A stretch of 64,000 bases of DNA from an uncultured Prevotella sp. (GCA_937895845.1 CALBLK010000077.1:1-64000), one strand, 5' to 3'. Positions 18,571-28,075 are shown, counted from the stretch's first letter. Made by a program: numbers and translations. The notes: generated by a model not told the origin, from the letters alone.

Positions 18571-20574
18571 TCAGCAGACAATACCCAGCAGAATTAAGGT
18601 GAGTGCTACGGTACCCGTGATGAACCATATGGCATAGTAGCGAACGTCACCACTCTGCCATGGACGTATGCTTTCACCAGCCTCATTGGCACCCCAAGCC
18701 ATAAAGTTGAAAGTTCCGTCAATGATATGCCGGTCGAACCATGCAATAGGCGTTGATATGCAACGAAAGATAATCTTATGGGTAACAAACTGATAAACCT
18801 CGTCTATATAAAAACGCCTGTAGGCAGCATGGTGCAAACGAGGGAAGGTCTTGTACAGACGGTCAGCGACAGGCTGGGTCTCTCCCTTGTAAATCCATGT
18901 TGCAAGGCAGATGCTAATAATGGCGATTACAGTGCTGGTCAGCGCAATTTGTGTATCAAAATGGATGGTATAGTCTTGGCCATTGGCTGTAACAAAACTG
19001 CCAAAGCTCCCACCCCATCCACAGAAGCCAGCAAGTGTGGTGTAAATACCAACGCCGACAGTGATGATGCAAAGCACAACCAGCGGGAAGGTCATTGTAA
19101 GCGGAGCCTCATGGGGAGTGTGCTCGGTGTGCAGCTCCTTATTCTCTGTTCCCCAGAAAATACCATAATAAAGACGGAACATATAAAAAGCCGTCATGGC
19201 CGCAACACCGGTCATAATCCATCCTACCGCTGGGCTGTATGCAAAGCAGGCACTGATAATCTCGTCCTTTGAACTGAATCCAGAAAAGAAAGGTATACCA
19301 GCAATGGCCAGGCAGGAGATGAGAAACGTGATGTGGGTGACAGGCATATACTTGCGAAGGCCGCCCATGGCAGACATCTCATTGGAATGAACAGCATGGA
19401 TGATGCAACCGGCGCAAAGGAACAGGCACGCCTTGAACATTGCGTGGGTGAACAAGTGGAACATTGAGGCCATATAGCCCAGAGAGCCATGGGCATCAAT
19501 GACCCGTACGTGACCAGGCATACAAACACCCAGGGCGACCATCATAAAGGCTATCTGTGAAATGGTGGAGAATGCTAACACACGTTTTATATCACTTTGA
19601 GCGCATGCCACTGAGGCAGCATAGAATGCGGTGAAAACACCGACCCATACAATAATGCTCATCTGGTCTGGGGCATAGGTTATCCACAAGGGGAACAGAC
19701 GTGCTATTTGGAACACACCGGCCACCACCATCGTTGCTGCATGGATGAGTGCACTGACAGGGGTGGGGCCCTCCATTGCATCTGGAAGCCAGATGTGCAG
19801 GGGGAACATGGCACTCTTACCTGCACCACCGATAAACATTAGCACAAGGGCAGTTGGCAGGATAAAGCCGCCTGCTGAAACAGCTCTGGCCACATCAACA
19901 GGTAAAAACGGTGTAGTCCCGGCCCCCATCTGTAGATTGTCTACAAATGAGAAACTGAACGACTGGGTGTAATACCCAAAAATAAGGATACCTATCAAGA
20001 AAAACAGGTCGGCAAAGCGAGTGACGATAAAGGCTTTTTTAGATGCAGCAACAGCTGCATGCAAAGGATAGTAGAATCCGATGAGCAGATATGAACTAAC
20101 ACCCACCAACTCCCAAAACAGATACATTTGGAAAATGTTGGTTGCCACAACCAGTCCAAGCATGGACATGGTGAACAGTGACAGGAATGCGTAATAACGC
20201 TGAAATCCTTTTTCTCCGTGCATATAGCCAAACGAATAGATATGCACCATCAAACTTACCGTAGAGATGACGATGAGCATCATCACCGAGATGGGGTCAA
20301 GCAAGATGCCCATATCAAAATGCAAGGCACCGAGCGGGAGCCATGTGAAGTTATAGGGCACAATGGTTGCAAAGGCTCCGTCGGCACAACGAGGGGCTGT
20401 AAAGTAAGCAAAGGCGGTGACATAAGACAGCGCCGTGACAAGCCCCAAGGAGATTGTGCCAATCAAACCAGCCGCTTTGTGCGACATCTTCATACCGGCC
20501 AGGCCAAGAATCACAAAGGAGAGGAAAGGCAGCAGAAGGATGAGATATACATAACTATAATCCATAACACTCAT
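18571..20574 (-). CDS. nuoL: NADH-quinone oxidoreductase subunit L
   Basis: A 667-aa membrane subunit with the antiporter-like core plus the long C-terminal lateral helix that spans the membrane arm. Family motifs are MYLFWELVGVSSYLLIGFYY, HIWLPDAMEGPTPVSALIHAATMV and IKRVLAFSTISQIAFMMVALG. The C-terminal 150 residues continue with hydrophobic segments consistent with the lateral helix and TM16. Its start overlaps the nuoK stop by one base, so the two are probably translationally coupled. Confidence 0.96.
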   Translation of the reverse strand: MSVMDYSYVYLILLLPFLSFVILGLAGMKMSHKAAGLIGTISLGLVTALSYVTAFAYFTAPRCADGAFATIVPYNFTWLPLGALHFDMGILLDPISVMMLIVISTVSLMVHIYSFGYMHGEKGFQRYYAFLSLFTMSMLGLVVATNIFQMYLFWELVGVSSYLLIGFYYPLHAAVAASKKAFIVTRFADLFFLIGILIFGYYTQSFSFSFVDNLQMGAGTTPFLPVDVARAVSAGGFILPTALVLMFIGGAGKSAMFPLHIWLPDAMEGPTPVSALIHAATMVVAGVFQIARLFPLWITYAPDQMSIIVWVGVFTAFYAASVACAQSDIKRVLAFSTISQIAFMMVALGVCMPGHVRVIDAHGSLGYMASMFHLFTHAMFKACLFLCAGCIIHAVHSNEMSAMGGLRKYMPVTHITFLISCLAIAGIPFFSGFSSKDEIISACFAYSPAVGWIMTGVAAMTAFYMFRLYYGIFWGTENKELHTEHTPHEAPLTMTFPLVVLCIITVGVGIYTTLAGFCGWGGSFGSFVTANGQDYTIHFDTQIALTSTVIAIISICLATWIYKGETQPVADRLYKTFPRLHHAAYRRFYIDEVYQFVTHKIIFRCISTPIAWFDRHIIDGTFNFMAWGANEAGESIRPWQSGDVRYYAIWFITGTVALTLILLGIVC

Positions 20575-20882
20575 TAAAATTTCATGTTTTCAATACTGTT
20601 CACCCTGTCACTATGGAAATTGCGGTAAACGTTGATGATAATTGCGATGGCAACAGCACTCTCAGCGGCACTCACACCGATAGAGAACAGCGTCATGAAG
20701 AAGCCCTCGAACTGATCAGGGAATAAAACGCGGTTGAATACAGCAAAGTTAAGGTCAACTGCATTGAGCACCAGCTCGATGGAGATTAGCATGGCTATGA
20801 GGTTGCGGCGGGTGATGAATCCAAACACGCCAATGAAAAACAAAAGTGCGCTGAGCACGATAAAACATTGTACAGGTACCAT
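20574..20882 (-). CDS. nuoK: NADH-quinone oxidoreductase subunit K
   Basis: A 102-aa three-helix membrane subunit. Conserved features are ALLFFIGVFGFITRRNLIAMLISIELVLNAV, with the membrane glutamate, and VSAAESAVAIAI with the second. The chosen ATG lies directly after the nuoJ stop and gives the usual family length. An upstream start in the same frame would add 17 residues inside nuoJ and is rejected. Confidence 0.95.
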   Translation of the reverse strand: MVPVQCFIVLSALLFFIGVFGFITRRNLIAMLISIELVLNAVDLNFAVFNRVLFPDQFEGFFMTLFSIGVSAAESAVAIAIIINVYRNFHSDRVNSIENMKF

Positions 20883-20884
20883 AA

Positions 20885-21406
20885 TTATTTTTTCTCCTCC
20901 TTTCTTGCTACAACGATGCCACCAATAATACATGCAAACAGAAATACCGAGATAACCTCAAAAGGAAGTACATACTGGTATTTCTCGCTGCCAAGAAGTG
21001 CATGGCCTATTTTTTCCATAGGAACTTCGCTGTCGGCCATGTCATAGGCCCTAAACAAAAACTCGTTCTTAAGTAACACACAGACAACGACAACGAAGCC
21101 GAGCAGGCTGACCAGCACAGCACCGAGCATCCTTCCAAGATGAATCCGCTCGGATATGCCTTGCAACGTGCTTTTGTTCACCAACTGGATGGCAAAGATG
21201 TAAATCATTGTGACCCCACCAGCGTAGACACTGATTTGGGCAGCACCCAGATAAGTGTAGTCAAGCAAGAAATAGAGTCCTGCAACCCCGAAAAGGACAA
21301 ACAGCATGAATGTGGCTGCCCTCATGATTCTTGTAGTTGTCACGCACAACACGGCGGAGCCGAGGATGACAATAGCAAGAATTGCAAACATAACTATATT
21401 CGCCAT
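20885..21406 (-). CDS. nuoJ: NADH-quinone oxidoreductase subunit J
   Basis: A 173-aa membrane subunit with five predicted helices. The segment LDYTYLGAAQISVYAGGVTMIYIFAIQLV is the conserved TM3 region of NuoJ, which carries the pi-bulge in solved structures. It lies 6 bp after nuoI and immediately before nuoK. Confidence 0.94.
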   Translation of the reverse strand: MANIVMFAILAIVILGSAVLCVTTTRIMRAATFMLFVLFGVAGLYFLLDYTYLGAAQISVYAGGVTMIYIFAIQLVNKSTLQGISERIHLGRMLGAVLVSLLGFVVVVCVLLKNEFLFRAYDMADSEVPMEKIGHALLGSEKYQYVLPFEVISVFLFACIIGGIVVARKEEKK

Positions 21407-21412
21407 ATTAAA

Positions 21413-21946
21413 TTATTTCGTTTTGGTGTTAAACTTGCCTATTTCAAGTGGTGATCCACCGTCAATCAACTGAGGAAGCGATCCGCCTTCATAATGTTCT
21501 TTGTCAAGATGAAGCACAAGGGCGTCACGGCTGAAAACACTGTTTTCGAAATCATTAGTAAACTCTATCGCCCCGAAATTGCAGGCGTTAGTACACAGTT
21601 GGCAGAACATACAGTCGCCCAGATTATACTGGTAGTCTACAAGTTTTTTCTTTCTCTTGCCTGTATCATCATTGACCACCATCTCGGATACAATTTTAAT
21701 GCTGCCATTGGGGCAGACTTTCTCGCACATTGTGCAGGCAGTGCAGAGATAGTCTCCCTTCTCATCACGCTTGAACACAAGACGTCCGCGGTGCCGCTTG
21801 GACACATGCAGGGTAGTTTTTCTGTTCTCAGGATACTGCTCAGTTGATTTCGGCGTGAAATATTCCTGCAAAGTCACCCTCAAACCAGTAGCCAATGACT
21901 TGACACCGCTGAAAACACCACCAAAATAGGAATTATTATTGCTCAT
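21413..21946 (-). CDS. nuoI: NADH-quinone oxidoreductase subunit I
   Basis: A 177-aa ferredoxin-like subunit that carries clusters N6a and N6b at the base of the peripheral arm. Two 4Fe-4S motifs are visible: CTACTMCEKVCPNGSIK and CMFCQLCTNACNFGAIE. An N-terminal extension contacts the membrane arm in known structures. It is placed between nuoH and nuoJ as usual. Confidence 0.95.
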   Translation of the reverse strand: MSNNNSYFGGVFSGVKSLATGLRVTLQEYFTPKSTEQYPENRKTTLHVSKRHRGRLVFKRDEKGDYLCTACTMCEKVCPNGSIKIVSEMVVNDDTGKRKKKLVDYQYNLGDCMFCQLCTNACNFGAIEFTNDFENSVFSRDALVLHLDKEHYEGGSLPQLIDGGSPLEIGKFNTKTK

Positions 21947-21984
21947 ACTTATTTCAAAAAATCAATGTCTGTTTATTCATCCTT

Positions 21985-23070
21985 TTAGAAATGCCAACCA
22001 AAAGCCACGACAACAGTCATCAGTATTAGGTTGATAAGTGAAAGTGGCATGATATATTTCCATTCCAGCTTTAAAATCTGGTCAACGCGCAGACGTGGAA
22101 AAGTCCAGCGCACCCACATGAGCAACCATACCACAAGGAATGTCTTGCCCATAAACCATACAATACCAGGGATGAAGTTGAGTAGTCTGTCAACAGCATC
22201 AAGTCCAACGTTCATCGGAGCCCAGCCACCAAGAAACACAGTTGTGGCAATACCGGATATCACAAAAAGATTAAGATATTCAGCCAAGTAATAGTAGCCG
22301 AAGCCCATGCCAGAGTATTCAGTGTGGTAACCGGCGGTCAGTTCGCTTTCTGCCTCTGCCAAGTCAAACGGGCCACGGTTAGCCTCTGCGTTGCCGGCAA
22401 CGAGGAAAATCAGGAAACCAATGATGGCAGGAATATGTCCCTGAAAAATGAGCCAGCGCCAAGGACCGGTCTGCGCATCAACGATACTGCTTATCTGCAT
22501 GGTACCAGTAAGAACAACTGCTGTTATCAGGCATAGGCACAATGACATTTCATAGGATATCATTTGTACGGCACCACGCATGGCAGAAACAACGGAGTAT
22601 TTGTTGTTGGAGCCCCACCCTGCCAGAAAGATTCCTACGACACCGATACTTGAGATGGCTGTCATTAAGAACAAGCCAACATTGAAATCAAGAACAACCG
22701 CACCTTTGTTCCAAGGCAGGAACGAGAATGTGCCCACAGAAGCGATAATCACCAAGAACGGTGCGAGAAGATAGAGCAGCTTGTCTGCCCTGTCAACAAA
22801 GAATATCTCCTTGATGAGCATTTTGAGCACATCGGCAAAAACCTGCAGCAGTCCCCATGGGCCAACACGCATAGGGCCGAGGCGGCACTGGAAATAGGCG
22901 CAGACCTTGCGCTCCATGAAAATAAGCACAATGGCAATCAGTGCGTAGCCAACAAGCAGCATAACACCCACCAGTACGCACTCTATCAGGACAGTCAAAA
23001 AATCTCCAAGACCCAGTGTGAGACGTAAGAGATTGTCTATCCATGTAGTTATTGTTTTGAAATCAAACAT
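21985..23070 (-). CDS. nuoH: NADH-quinone oxidoreductase subunit H
   Basis: A 361-aa membrane subunit that links the quinone site to the proton channels. Typical features are IFMERKVCAYFQCRLGPMRVGPWG near residue 50 and NRGPFDLAEAESELTAGYHTEYSGM, the acidic quinone-pocket loop, near residue 235. The sequence WVRWTFPRLRVDQ follows near the C-terminus. Eight to nine membrane segments are expected and visible. Confidence 0.95.
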   Translation of the reverse strand: MFDFKTITTWIDNLLRLTLGLGDFLTVLIECVLVGVMLLVGYALIAIVLIFMERKVCAYFQCRLGPMRVGPWGLLQVFADVLKMLIKEIFFVDRADKLLYLLAPFLVIIASVGTFSFLPWNKGAVVLDFNVGLFLMTAISSIGVVGIFLAGWGSNNKYSVVSAMRGAVQMISYEMSLCLCLITAVVLTGTMQISSIVDAQTGPWRWLIFQGHIPAIIGFLIFLVAGNAEANRGPFDLAEAESELTAGYHTEYSGMGFGYYYLAEYLNLFVISGIATTVFLGGWAPMNVGLDAVDRLLNFIPGIVWFMGKTFLVVWLLMWVRWTFPRLRVDQILKLEWKYIMPLSLINLILMTVVVAFGWHF

Positions 23071-23098
23071 ATTATAAATAATTACAAATCAACACTTG

Positions 23099-24661
23099 CT
23101 ATCTGTCTATATCGGGAATAACGAAATCCAGCGCGGCACCAACAGTAATCAGATCGGCAATTTTCTCACCTCGCAGCATCTGGTCCATCGCGGCCACATG
23201 GTTAAGTCCCATGGGACGGAACTTCAGACGGTAGGGACTCTTGTCTCCACGCGAATCAAGGTAGACCCCAATCTCACCACGACTTCCTTCACAGGAGAAA
23301 TACCACTGCCCTTCTGGCACTTTGATGATGGGCTTCTGCTTAATGTAGAATTCACCTTCAGGAATGTTGTCAATAAGTTGCTCAATGATGTGGATACTCT
23401 GTTTCATCTCCTCAATACGGTTGAGATAGCGTCCGTAACTATCGCATAAATCACAAGTTACCTCATCCCATTCAACCTTATCATACATATCGTACGGATA
23501 ATTCTTGCGCACATCATTGTGCCACCCACTAGCGCGACCGCTGGCTCCAGTGACACCGTAACTGATGGCGTCCTCCTTTGACAACATACCGATGTTCATG
23601 AAACGATTCTTCGTGATGACATTCTCGCCAAACACATCCATATATTCTTTAAACATCGGTTTCATGTAGGTGCAGAGAGCCTTGGCATTCTTCACAAAAT
23701 TGAGGTCAATGTCATCTTGAAGCCCGCCAATACGATAGTAGTTTTGAATAAGTCTGCCACCAGTAGTCTCCTCCATCACATTGAGCACATGTTCGCGATC
23801 CCTCATTGAATAAAGAAAAGCAGTGAGAGCTCCGAGGTCTTGGGCGCAACAGCCAATATATAATAGGTGGGAGTCCAAACGCTGTAGCTCATCCATGATG
23901 GTGCGCACGTATTTAATACGGTCGCTGAGTTCTATCCCCATAGCTTCTTCGATGACACCCACCAGCGCATGACGATTCATCATGGCACTCAGATAGTCCA
24001 TACGGTCTGTCAGAGCGAGTGTCTGGGGGTAAGTGAAACTTTCACACATCTTTTCTATACCGCGGTGGATATAACCAAGATGGGGATAGATTTTACGGAT
24101 TGTTTCGCCGTCAATAACAGTTTGGAGTCGAAGCACGCCATGGGTGGAAGGGTGCTGAGGGCCGATGTTGACCACATAGTCATCATCGTCAAACAGCTGG
24201 TTGTGTCTCGTAACAATTTTGCCGTCCTTATTGAGGCTGTACTCCAATCCATAGTTCGGTTCGATGTCATCATCTAGCGTATAGCCCTCGGCAGCTTTGA
24301 AACTTTTGCGAAGCGGCCATCCCTGGAAGTCGCTGCGTAGATAAAGTCTGCGCATATCTGGATGACCAAGGAATTTGATTCCCAAGAAATCATAGACCTC
24401 ACGTTCATACAGATTGGCTATTTTCCATAGGCCCGTCACGGAGGGGATGATGTAATCGTTGTCTATCTGCCTGGCAATAGTCTTGACGCTTGTGCGTTCG
24501 TGCGTATCGGTATTTTCTAACAAGTAGATACATCCGAGACCTTCCTCGCCAAAGTCCTCACCTACAATGGTCACAAGGTGCTTAAAATGGCTGGCTTCCT
24601 TAAGCTTTGCCATTTCTGTGGCAAAGTTGTCAAAGTCAAAAACAAGATTGTTCAGTTTCAT
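23099..24661 (-). CDS. nuoCD: Fused NADH-quinone oxidoreductase subunit C/D
   Basis: A 520-aa fusion of the 30-kDa (NuoC) and 49-kDa (NuoD) subunits. The first 130 residues carry the NuoC signature REVYDFLGIKFLGHPDMRRLYL. From about residue 165 the NuoD part begins with NIGPQHPSTHGVLRLQTVIDGE and continues with PHLGYIHRGIEKM and an arginine-rich segment near the C-terminus. NuoD helps form the quinone pocket. The fusion is also found in E. coli. The gene overlaps nuoB by 4 bp. Confidence 0.95.
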   Translation of the reverse strand: MKLNNLVFDFDNFATEMAKLKEASHFKHLVTIVGEDFGEEGLGCIYLLENTDTHERTSVKTIARQIDNDYIIPSVTGLWKIANLYEREVYDFLGIKFLGHPDMRRLYLRSDFQGWPLRKSFKAAEGYTLDDDIEPNYGLEYSLNKDGKIVTRHNQLFDDDDYVVNIGPQHPSTHGVLRLQTVIDGETIRKIYPHLGYIHRGIEKMCESFTYPQTLALTDRMDYLSAMMNRHALVGVIEEAMGIELSDRIKYVRTIMDELQRLDSHLLYIGCCAQDLGALTAFLYSMRDREHVLNVMEETTGGRLIQNYYRIGGLQDDIDLNFVKNAKALCTYMKPMFKEYMDVFGENVITKNRFMNIGMLSKEDAISYGVTGASGRASGWHNDVRKNYPYDMYDKVEWDEVTCDLCDSYGRYLNRIEEMKQSIHIIEQLIDNIPEGEFYIKQKPIIKVPEGQWYFSCEGSRGEIGVYLDSRGDKSPYRLKFRPMGLNHVAAMDQMLRGEKIADLITVGAALDFVIPDIDR

Positions 24662-25353
24662 TTTGCTGTTTCCTCCTTCTTTAGACTTGCGACAAAATCA
24701 TCAGGCACATCTGTTACTATGATGGGCTTTTTTTTGCCGTAGGTCAGTTCCTCGTTGCTTACGCCCAGCTTGCGTTCCTCTGTATTCTGTTTGTGGTTGG
24801 CTCCACCAAAGAATTTTTCAATCTTTACCTTGCGTTGCAACTGCATCATGCCATACATTATAGCTTCGGGCCGTGGCGGGCAGCCAGGTATAAACACATC
24901 TACAGGGACAATCTCGTCAATACCCTGCACAACGTGGTAACTGGATTTGAACGGGCCTCCAGATATGGCGCATCCGCCAACGGCAATGACGTATTTAGGT
25001 TCGGCCATTTCATCGTAAAGCCTCTTGAAAACAGGTGCCATCTTATGTGTGATGGTGCCTGCACACATAACCAAGTCAGCTTGGCGAGGCGAGTTGCGAG
25101 TTACCTCAAAGCCGAAACGGGCAAAATCATATCGGGCACATCCAACTGCCATGAATTCAATGCCACAGCAACTCGTGGCAAAAGTCAGCGACCAGAGAGA
25201 GTTACTACGACCCCAGTTGACCAACTGGTCAAGGTTGCCAGTGATAACGTTGACACCACCATTGTGCAACTCTTCGATGATTTTCTCAAGTCCCTCGTTG
25301 TCCTTGAATTCATTATAAGGGATACTTTTGATGTGCGGTCTTCTTACTTCCAT
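24658..25353 (-). CDS. nuoB: NADH-quinone oxidoreductase subunit B
   Basis: A 231-aa peripheral-arm subunit holding cluster N2, the last electron carrier before quinone. The cluster ligands are visible in TSCCGIEFMA, CAGTITHKM and GCPPRPEAIM. The start MEVRRPHIKS at 25353 is preferred because it overlaps the nuoA stop by 10 bp. A longer frame that begins inside nuoA would add 37 residues unrelated to the family. The C-terminus has a charged extension of about 40 residues. Confidence 0.94.
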   Translation of the reverse strand: MEVRRPHIKSIPYNEFKDNEGLEKIIEELHNGGVNVITGNLDQLVNWGRSNSLWSLTFATSCCGIEFMAVGCARYDFARFGFEVTRNSPRQADLVMCAGTITHKMAPVFKRLYDEMAEPKYVIAVGGCAISGGPFKSSYHVVQGIDEIVPVDVFIPGCPPRPEAIMYGMMQLQRKVKIEKFFGGANHKQNTEERKLGVSNEELTYGKKKPIIVTDVPDDFVASLKKEETAK

Positions 25354-25694
25354 TCCAACGCTCCTTTCCGCCAGGCGTATGCCAGGCCAAACACAAGTAC
25401 TAACAAGAAGAATCCGATGCTCAGCAATGCAGCCACACCGAAATCCCTCACTACAATTGCCCATGGATACAGAAACATTGTTTCCACATCAAACATGAGA
25501 AACAGAATTGCGAACAGATAGTAGCCCACATGAACAGGCAGCCAAGAGGAACCATGTGTAGGAATACCACACTCAAAAGGCTCGCCTTTCACCTTGTTAA
25601 AAGAGCGCGGCCCCACTATCTTGGCAATCAGAAAGGCCGCAGCAACCAGCACAATAGCCGTCACTAAAACGGTAATTAGCAAGATAAAATACAT
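25344..25694 (-). CDS. nuoA: NADH-quinone oxidoreductase subunit A
   Basis: A 116-aa three-helix membrane subunit. Key features are KGEPFECGIPTHGSS, the conserved loop with Cys near the quinone site, and YYLFAILFLMFDVETMFLYPWAIV with two acidic residues in TM2. It is the first gene of the operon, with a -7 box about 45 bp upstream. Confidence 0.95.
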   Translation of the reverse strand: MYFILLITVLVTAIVLVAAAFLIAKIVGPRSFNKVKGEPFECGIPTHGSSWLPVHVGYYLFAILFLMFDVETMFLYPWAIVVRDFGVAALLSIGFFLLVLVFGLAYAWRKGALEWK

Positions 25695-25737
25695 AAAAGA
25701 ATTATAATATTACAAATTTGTATGCCTCAAAGCGAGT

Positions 25738-25746
25738 GCAAAGTTA
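25738..25746 (-). promoter_or_regulatory. -7 box of the nuo operon
   Basis: The minus strand reads TAACTTTGC, matching TAnnTTTG, with TTTAC around the -33 region (near 25760). Predicted transcription starts about 40 bp before nuoA. Confidence 0.55.
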
Positions 25747-25799
25747 GTAAAATAATTGTAAAGGGCAGTATTTTATGTGGCATTATCATATATTTTTCC

Positions 25800-25807
25800 T
25801 AATTTTG
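25800..25807 (+). promoter_or_regulatory. -7 box for the downstream membrane protein gene
   Basis: TAATTTTG fits the Bacteroidota -7 pattern, 33 bp before the ATG at 25841. It is divergent from the nuo promoter in a 146-bp gap. Confidence 0.45.
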
Positions 25808-25840
25808 TTGGCCAAAGAAAAGGGTTGACGTATTTTTAAA

Positions 25841-26779
25841 ATGAAATTAACGGATATTGCAGTTATGAAGACAAAAGACAAAGCCGTTGGCTCGCGTGAT
25901 ACAAGACATTGCACAAAAGCAAACACTGCTTGGGAGTGTTTCAAACTTGGCCTTCACCAATACATATGTAATTTGAAAAAAACGATAACAGTTTTGTGGC
26001 CTTTTGCACTATTCTCTGCGGCCTGCTCAGCCGGCATCCTCTGTTTGCTGTTCAAACTGGTCAAAGAGCAGAATACCACCGGCCATCTGTTGACTGCCAG
26101 TATTACAATCGCAATCTTGGCCGTGTTGATAATACTGTCAGAACTTTATATGTATACTGGATGTTTTAGGCAGGCAACAGAAGGAGTAATACACGATAGG
26201 ACATGGAAATGCGCCCGTCTGTTTTTGCGTGTGTGCAAGCTGGTGCTTTACCTGCTATCCCTGCAACTGATTCCTATTGCTGTCGCCATTGGCGGGCACC
26301 TGTTTTTTCATGGAAGCTCTATCACAGACCAGGCCAGTGTCCCATTCGCGAAGGTACTCACTGTCATAGTCATTATTATAGTAGAGATGCTCTATTTGCC
26401 TGTGGTCTACATAGCGATAAAGTTTTTGTTAGAGAAAAAGTCTAATCTCTTTTATTTGCTGTACAAACATTACCGGCCCAGCTTAAGGCACTACGGACTT
26501 ATATTTGCTGTTGTGTTACTCTCAACTATTCTTGTCGGTCTCTCTTGTTGGCTTGTCACACTGCCATGTCAGGTGCTGGTATTGGCCTGCGGACAGGCTG
26601 CCAATGACTACGCTTTAGGTGACACTGTCACCTTTCCGGGCTATTTCACAGCCTTGATGTTCGTTGCCGGGACTCTAACCTTCTTCCTTGCAAATTACGT
26701 CAAGTCTTCTGTAGTCTATATTATAGCTGTTCTGTATGGGACTATTGACGCTAAGAGACTGAGACAAGAAGAAAAATAG
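25841..26779 (+). CDS. Multi-spanning membrane protein of unknown function
   Basis: A 312-aa protein that I do not recognise. It has a short charged N-terminus and about six hydrophobic segments (roughly residues 50-72, 85-105, 125-150, 168-192, 220-245 and 272-298). The motif YKHYRPSLRHYGLIFAVVLLS precedes the fifth segment, and the C-terminus is short and charged. An alternative ATG lies at 25865. It is divergent from nuoA and 34 bp before hisB, so it may share a transcript with hisB, but no functional link is evident. Confidence 0.6.
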   Translation: MKLTDIAVMKTKDKAVGSRDTRHCTKANTAWECFKLGLHQYICNLKKTITVLWPFALFSAACSAGILCLLFKLVKEQNTTGHLLTASITIAILAVLIILSELYMYTGCFRQATEGVIHDRTWKCARLFLRVCKLVLYLLSLQLIPIAVAIGGHLFFHGSSITDQASVPFAKVLTVIVIIIVEMLYLPVVYIAIKFLLEKKSNLFYLLYKHYRPSLRHYGLIFAVVLLSTILVGLSCWLVTLPCQVLVLACGQAANDYALGDTVTFPGYFTALMFVAGTLTFFLANYVKSSVVYIIAVLYGTIDAKRLRQEEK

Positions 26780-26813
26780 AAATTGTTGAACAGCGTAACA
26801 AGATAGACTGCTG

Positions 26814-27884
26814 ATGAGACGTGTGTTATTTATAGACCGAGACGGCACACTGATTGAGGAGCCGGCTGACGAGCAGATTGACTCTTTTGAGAAATTGAGG
26901 TTCACTGATGGTGTGTTTAGGAACTTGGGCTTTATCCGTAAAAAAACGGAATTCTCTTTCGTTATGGTCACAAATCAAGACGGTTTGGGAACTCCGTCTT
27001 TTCCCGAGCATACATTTTGGCCCGTACATAACTTTATTCTACAAACCTTTCAAGGTGAAGGCATCACATTTGACGAAATTCTGATTGACCGTCACCATCC
27101 ACAAGACAATGCACCTACAAGAAAGCCGGGCACAGCATTGGTTAGAAAATACATCAGAGACCCAGAGATTGACATCAAAAACAGCTATGTAATTGGAGAC
27201 CGTGAGACTGATATGCTGTTTGCCAGAAATATCGGTTGTAAAGCACTTATTTTTGGAAAGGACGGCATGACATGGGACCGAATTGCCGAAATACTGTTTG
27301 CGGGCGAACGTGTTGCCAAGGTGGTAAGGACAACACGTGAGACGAAAGTAGAAGTTAGAATCAGCCTTGATGGCAATGGAGAATGTGATATTAGCACAGG
27401 TTTGGGATTTTTTGACCACATGCTGGAACAGCTTGGAAAGCATGGCATGATGGACTTATACGTCCATGCCAGTGGTGACCTGTATGTAGATGAGCACCAC
27501 ACCATCGAAGATACGGCCATTGTCCTTGGCGAGTGCATCCGCAAAGCTCTTGGTGATAAAAGAGGCATTGAACGCTATGGCTACTGCCTACCTATGGACG
27601 ACAGTCTATGTCAGGTCGCTCTTGATCTTGGCGGGCGTCCCTGGTTGGTGTGGAACACGGCATTCAAGCGTGAAAAAATAGGTGAGATGCCAACTGAGAT
27701 GTTCTTTCACTTTTTCAAGAGTTTGAGCGACAGTGCTCTGATGAATCTGAACATTCAAGCGGAAGGAGCAAACGAGCATCACAAGATAGAGGGTATCTTC
27801 AAAGCATTTGCACGTGCGTTGAGGATGGCTGCCAGACGTGACATCTACCATTTCGAGCTTCCTTCCACAAAAGGCGCTCTGTAA
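26814..27884 (+). CDS. hisB: Bifunctional histidinol-phosphatase / imidazoleglycerol-phosphate dehydratase
   Basis: A 356-aa fusion that catalyses two histidine-synthesis steps. Residues 1-165 form the HAD phosphatase: nucleophile motif FIDRDGT (Asp8, Asp10), MVTNQDGLG, and the acidic motif [10 protein letters not shown]. Residues 175-356 form the dehydratase: [48 protein letters not shown] and [20 protein letters not shown], with metal-binding histidines. The other his genes usually clustered with hisB are absent here, so the gene is separate from any his operon within this window. Confidence 0.95.
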   Translation: MRRVLFIDRDGTLIEEPADEQIDSFEKLRFTDGVFRNLGFIRKKTEFSFVMVTNQDGLGTPSFPEHTFWPVHNFILQTFQGEGITFDEILIDRHHPQDNAPTRKPGTALVRKYIRDPEIDIKNSYVIGDRETDMLFARNIGCKALIFGKDGMTWDRIAEILFAGERVAKVVRTTRETKVEVRISLDGNGECDISTGLGFFDHMLEQLGKHGMMDLYVHASGDLYVDEHHTIEDTAIVLGECIRKALGDKRGIERYGYCLPMDDSLCQVALDLGGRPWLVWNTAFKREKIGEMPTEMFFHFFKSLSDSALMNLNIQAEGANEHHKIEGIFKAFARALRMAARRDIYHFELPSTKGAL

Positions 27885-27960
27885 CACCATATACATTCTG
27901 ACCTTTTAAGCCAGACCGAAGCACTTTAAAGTCAACCATGCCGTGTACATAGACCATTAG

Positions 27961-28020
27961 GACAACTTCTGGGACAACTTCTGGGACAACTTCTGGGACA
28001 ACTTCTGGGACAACTTCTGT
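27961..28020 (+). repeat. 12-bp tandem repeat, exactly five units
   Basis: Five head-to-tail copies of GACAACTTCTGG fill precisely 60 bp; only the last base of the fifth unit differs. The array lies in the 235-bp gap between hisB and the DUF4199 gene, about 55 bp upstream of that gene's -7 box. A 12-bp period preserves reading frame (Asp-Asn-Phe-Trp), but a stop codon lies directly upstream in that frame. Copy number is likely to vary by slippage. Confidence 0.95.
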
Positions 28021-28075
28021 ACTTATTTTAATGTGAAAAAGAAACGCAGGTGAACTGTTTTTGAATTAAATTTCT

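Noticed and set aside
27961..28045. Coding repeat peptide (Asp-Asn-Phe-Trp)n
   Set aside because: A TAG stop is immediately upstream in this frame and no start codon precedes it.
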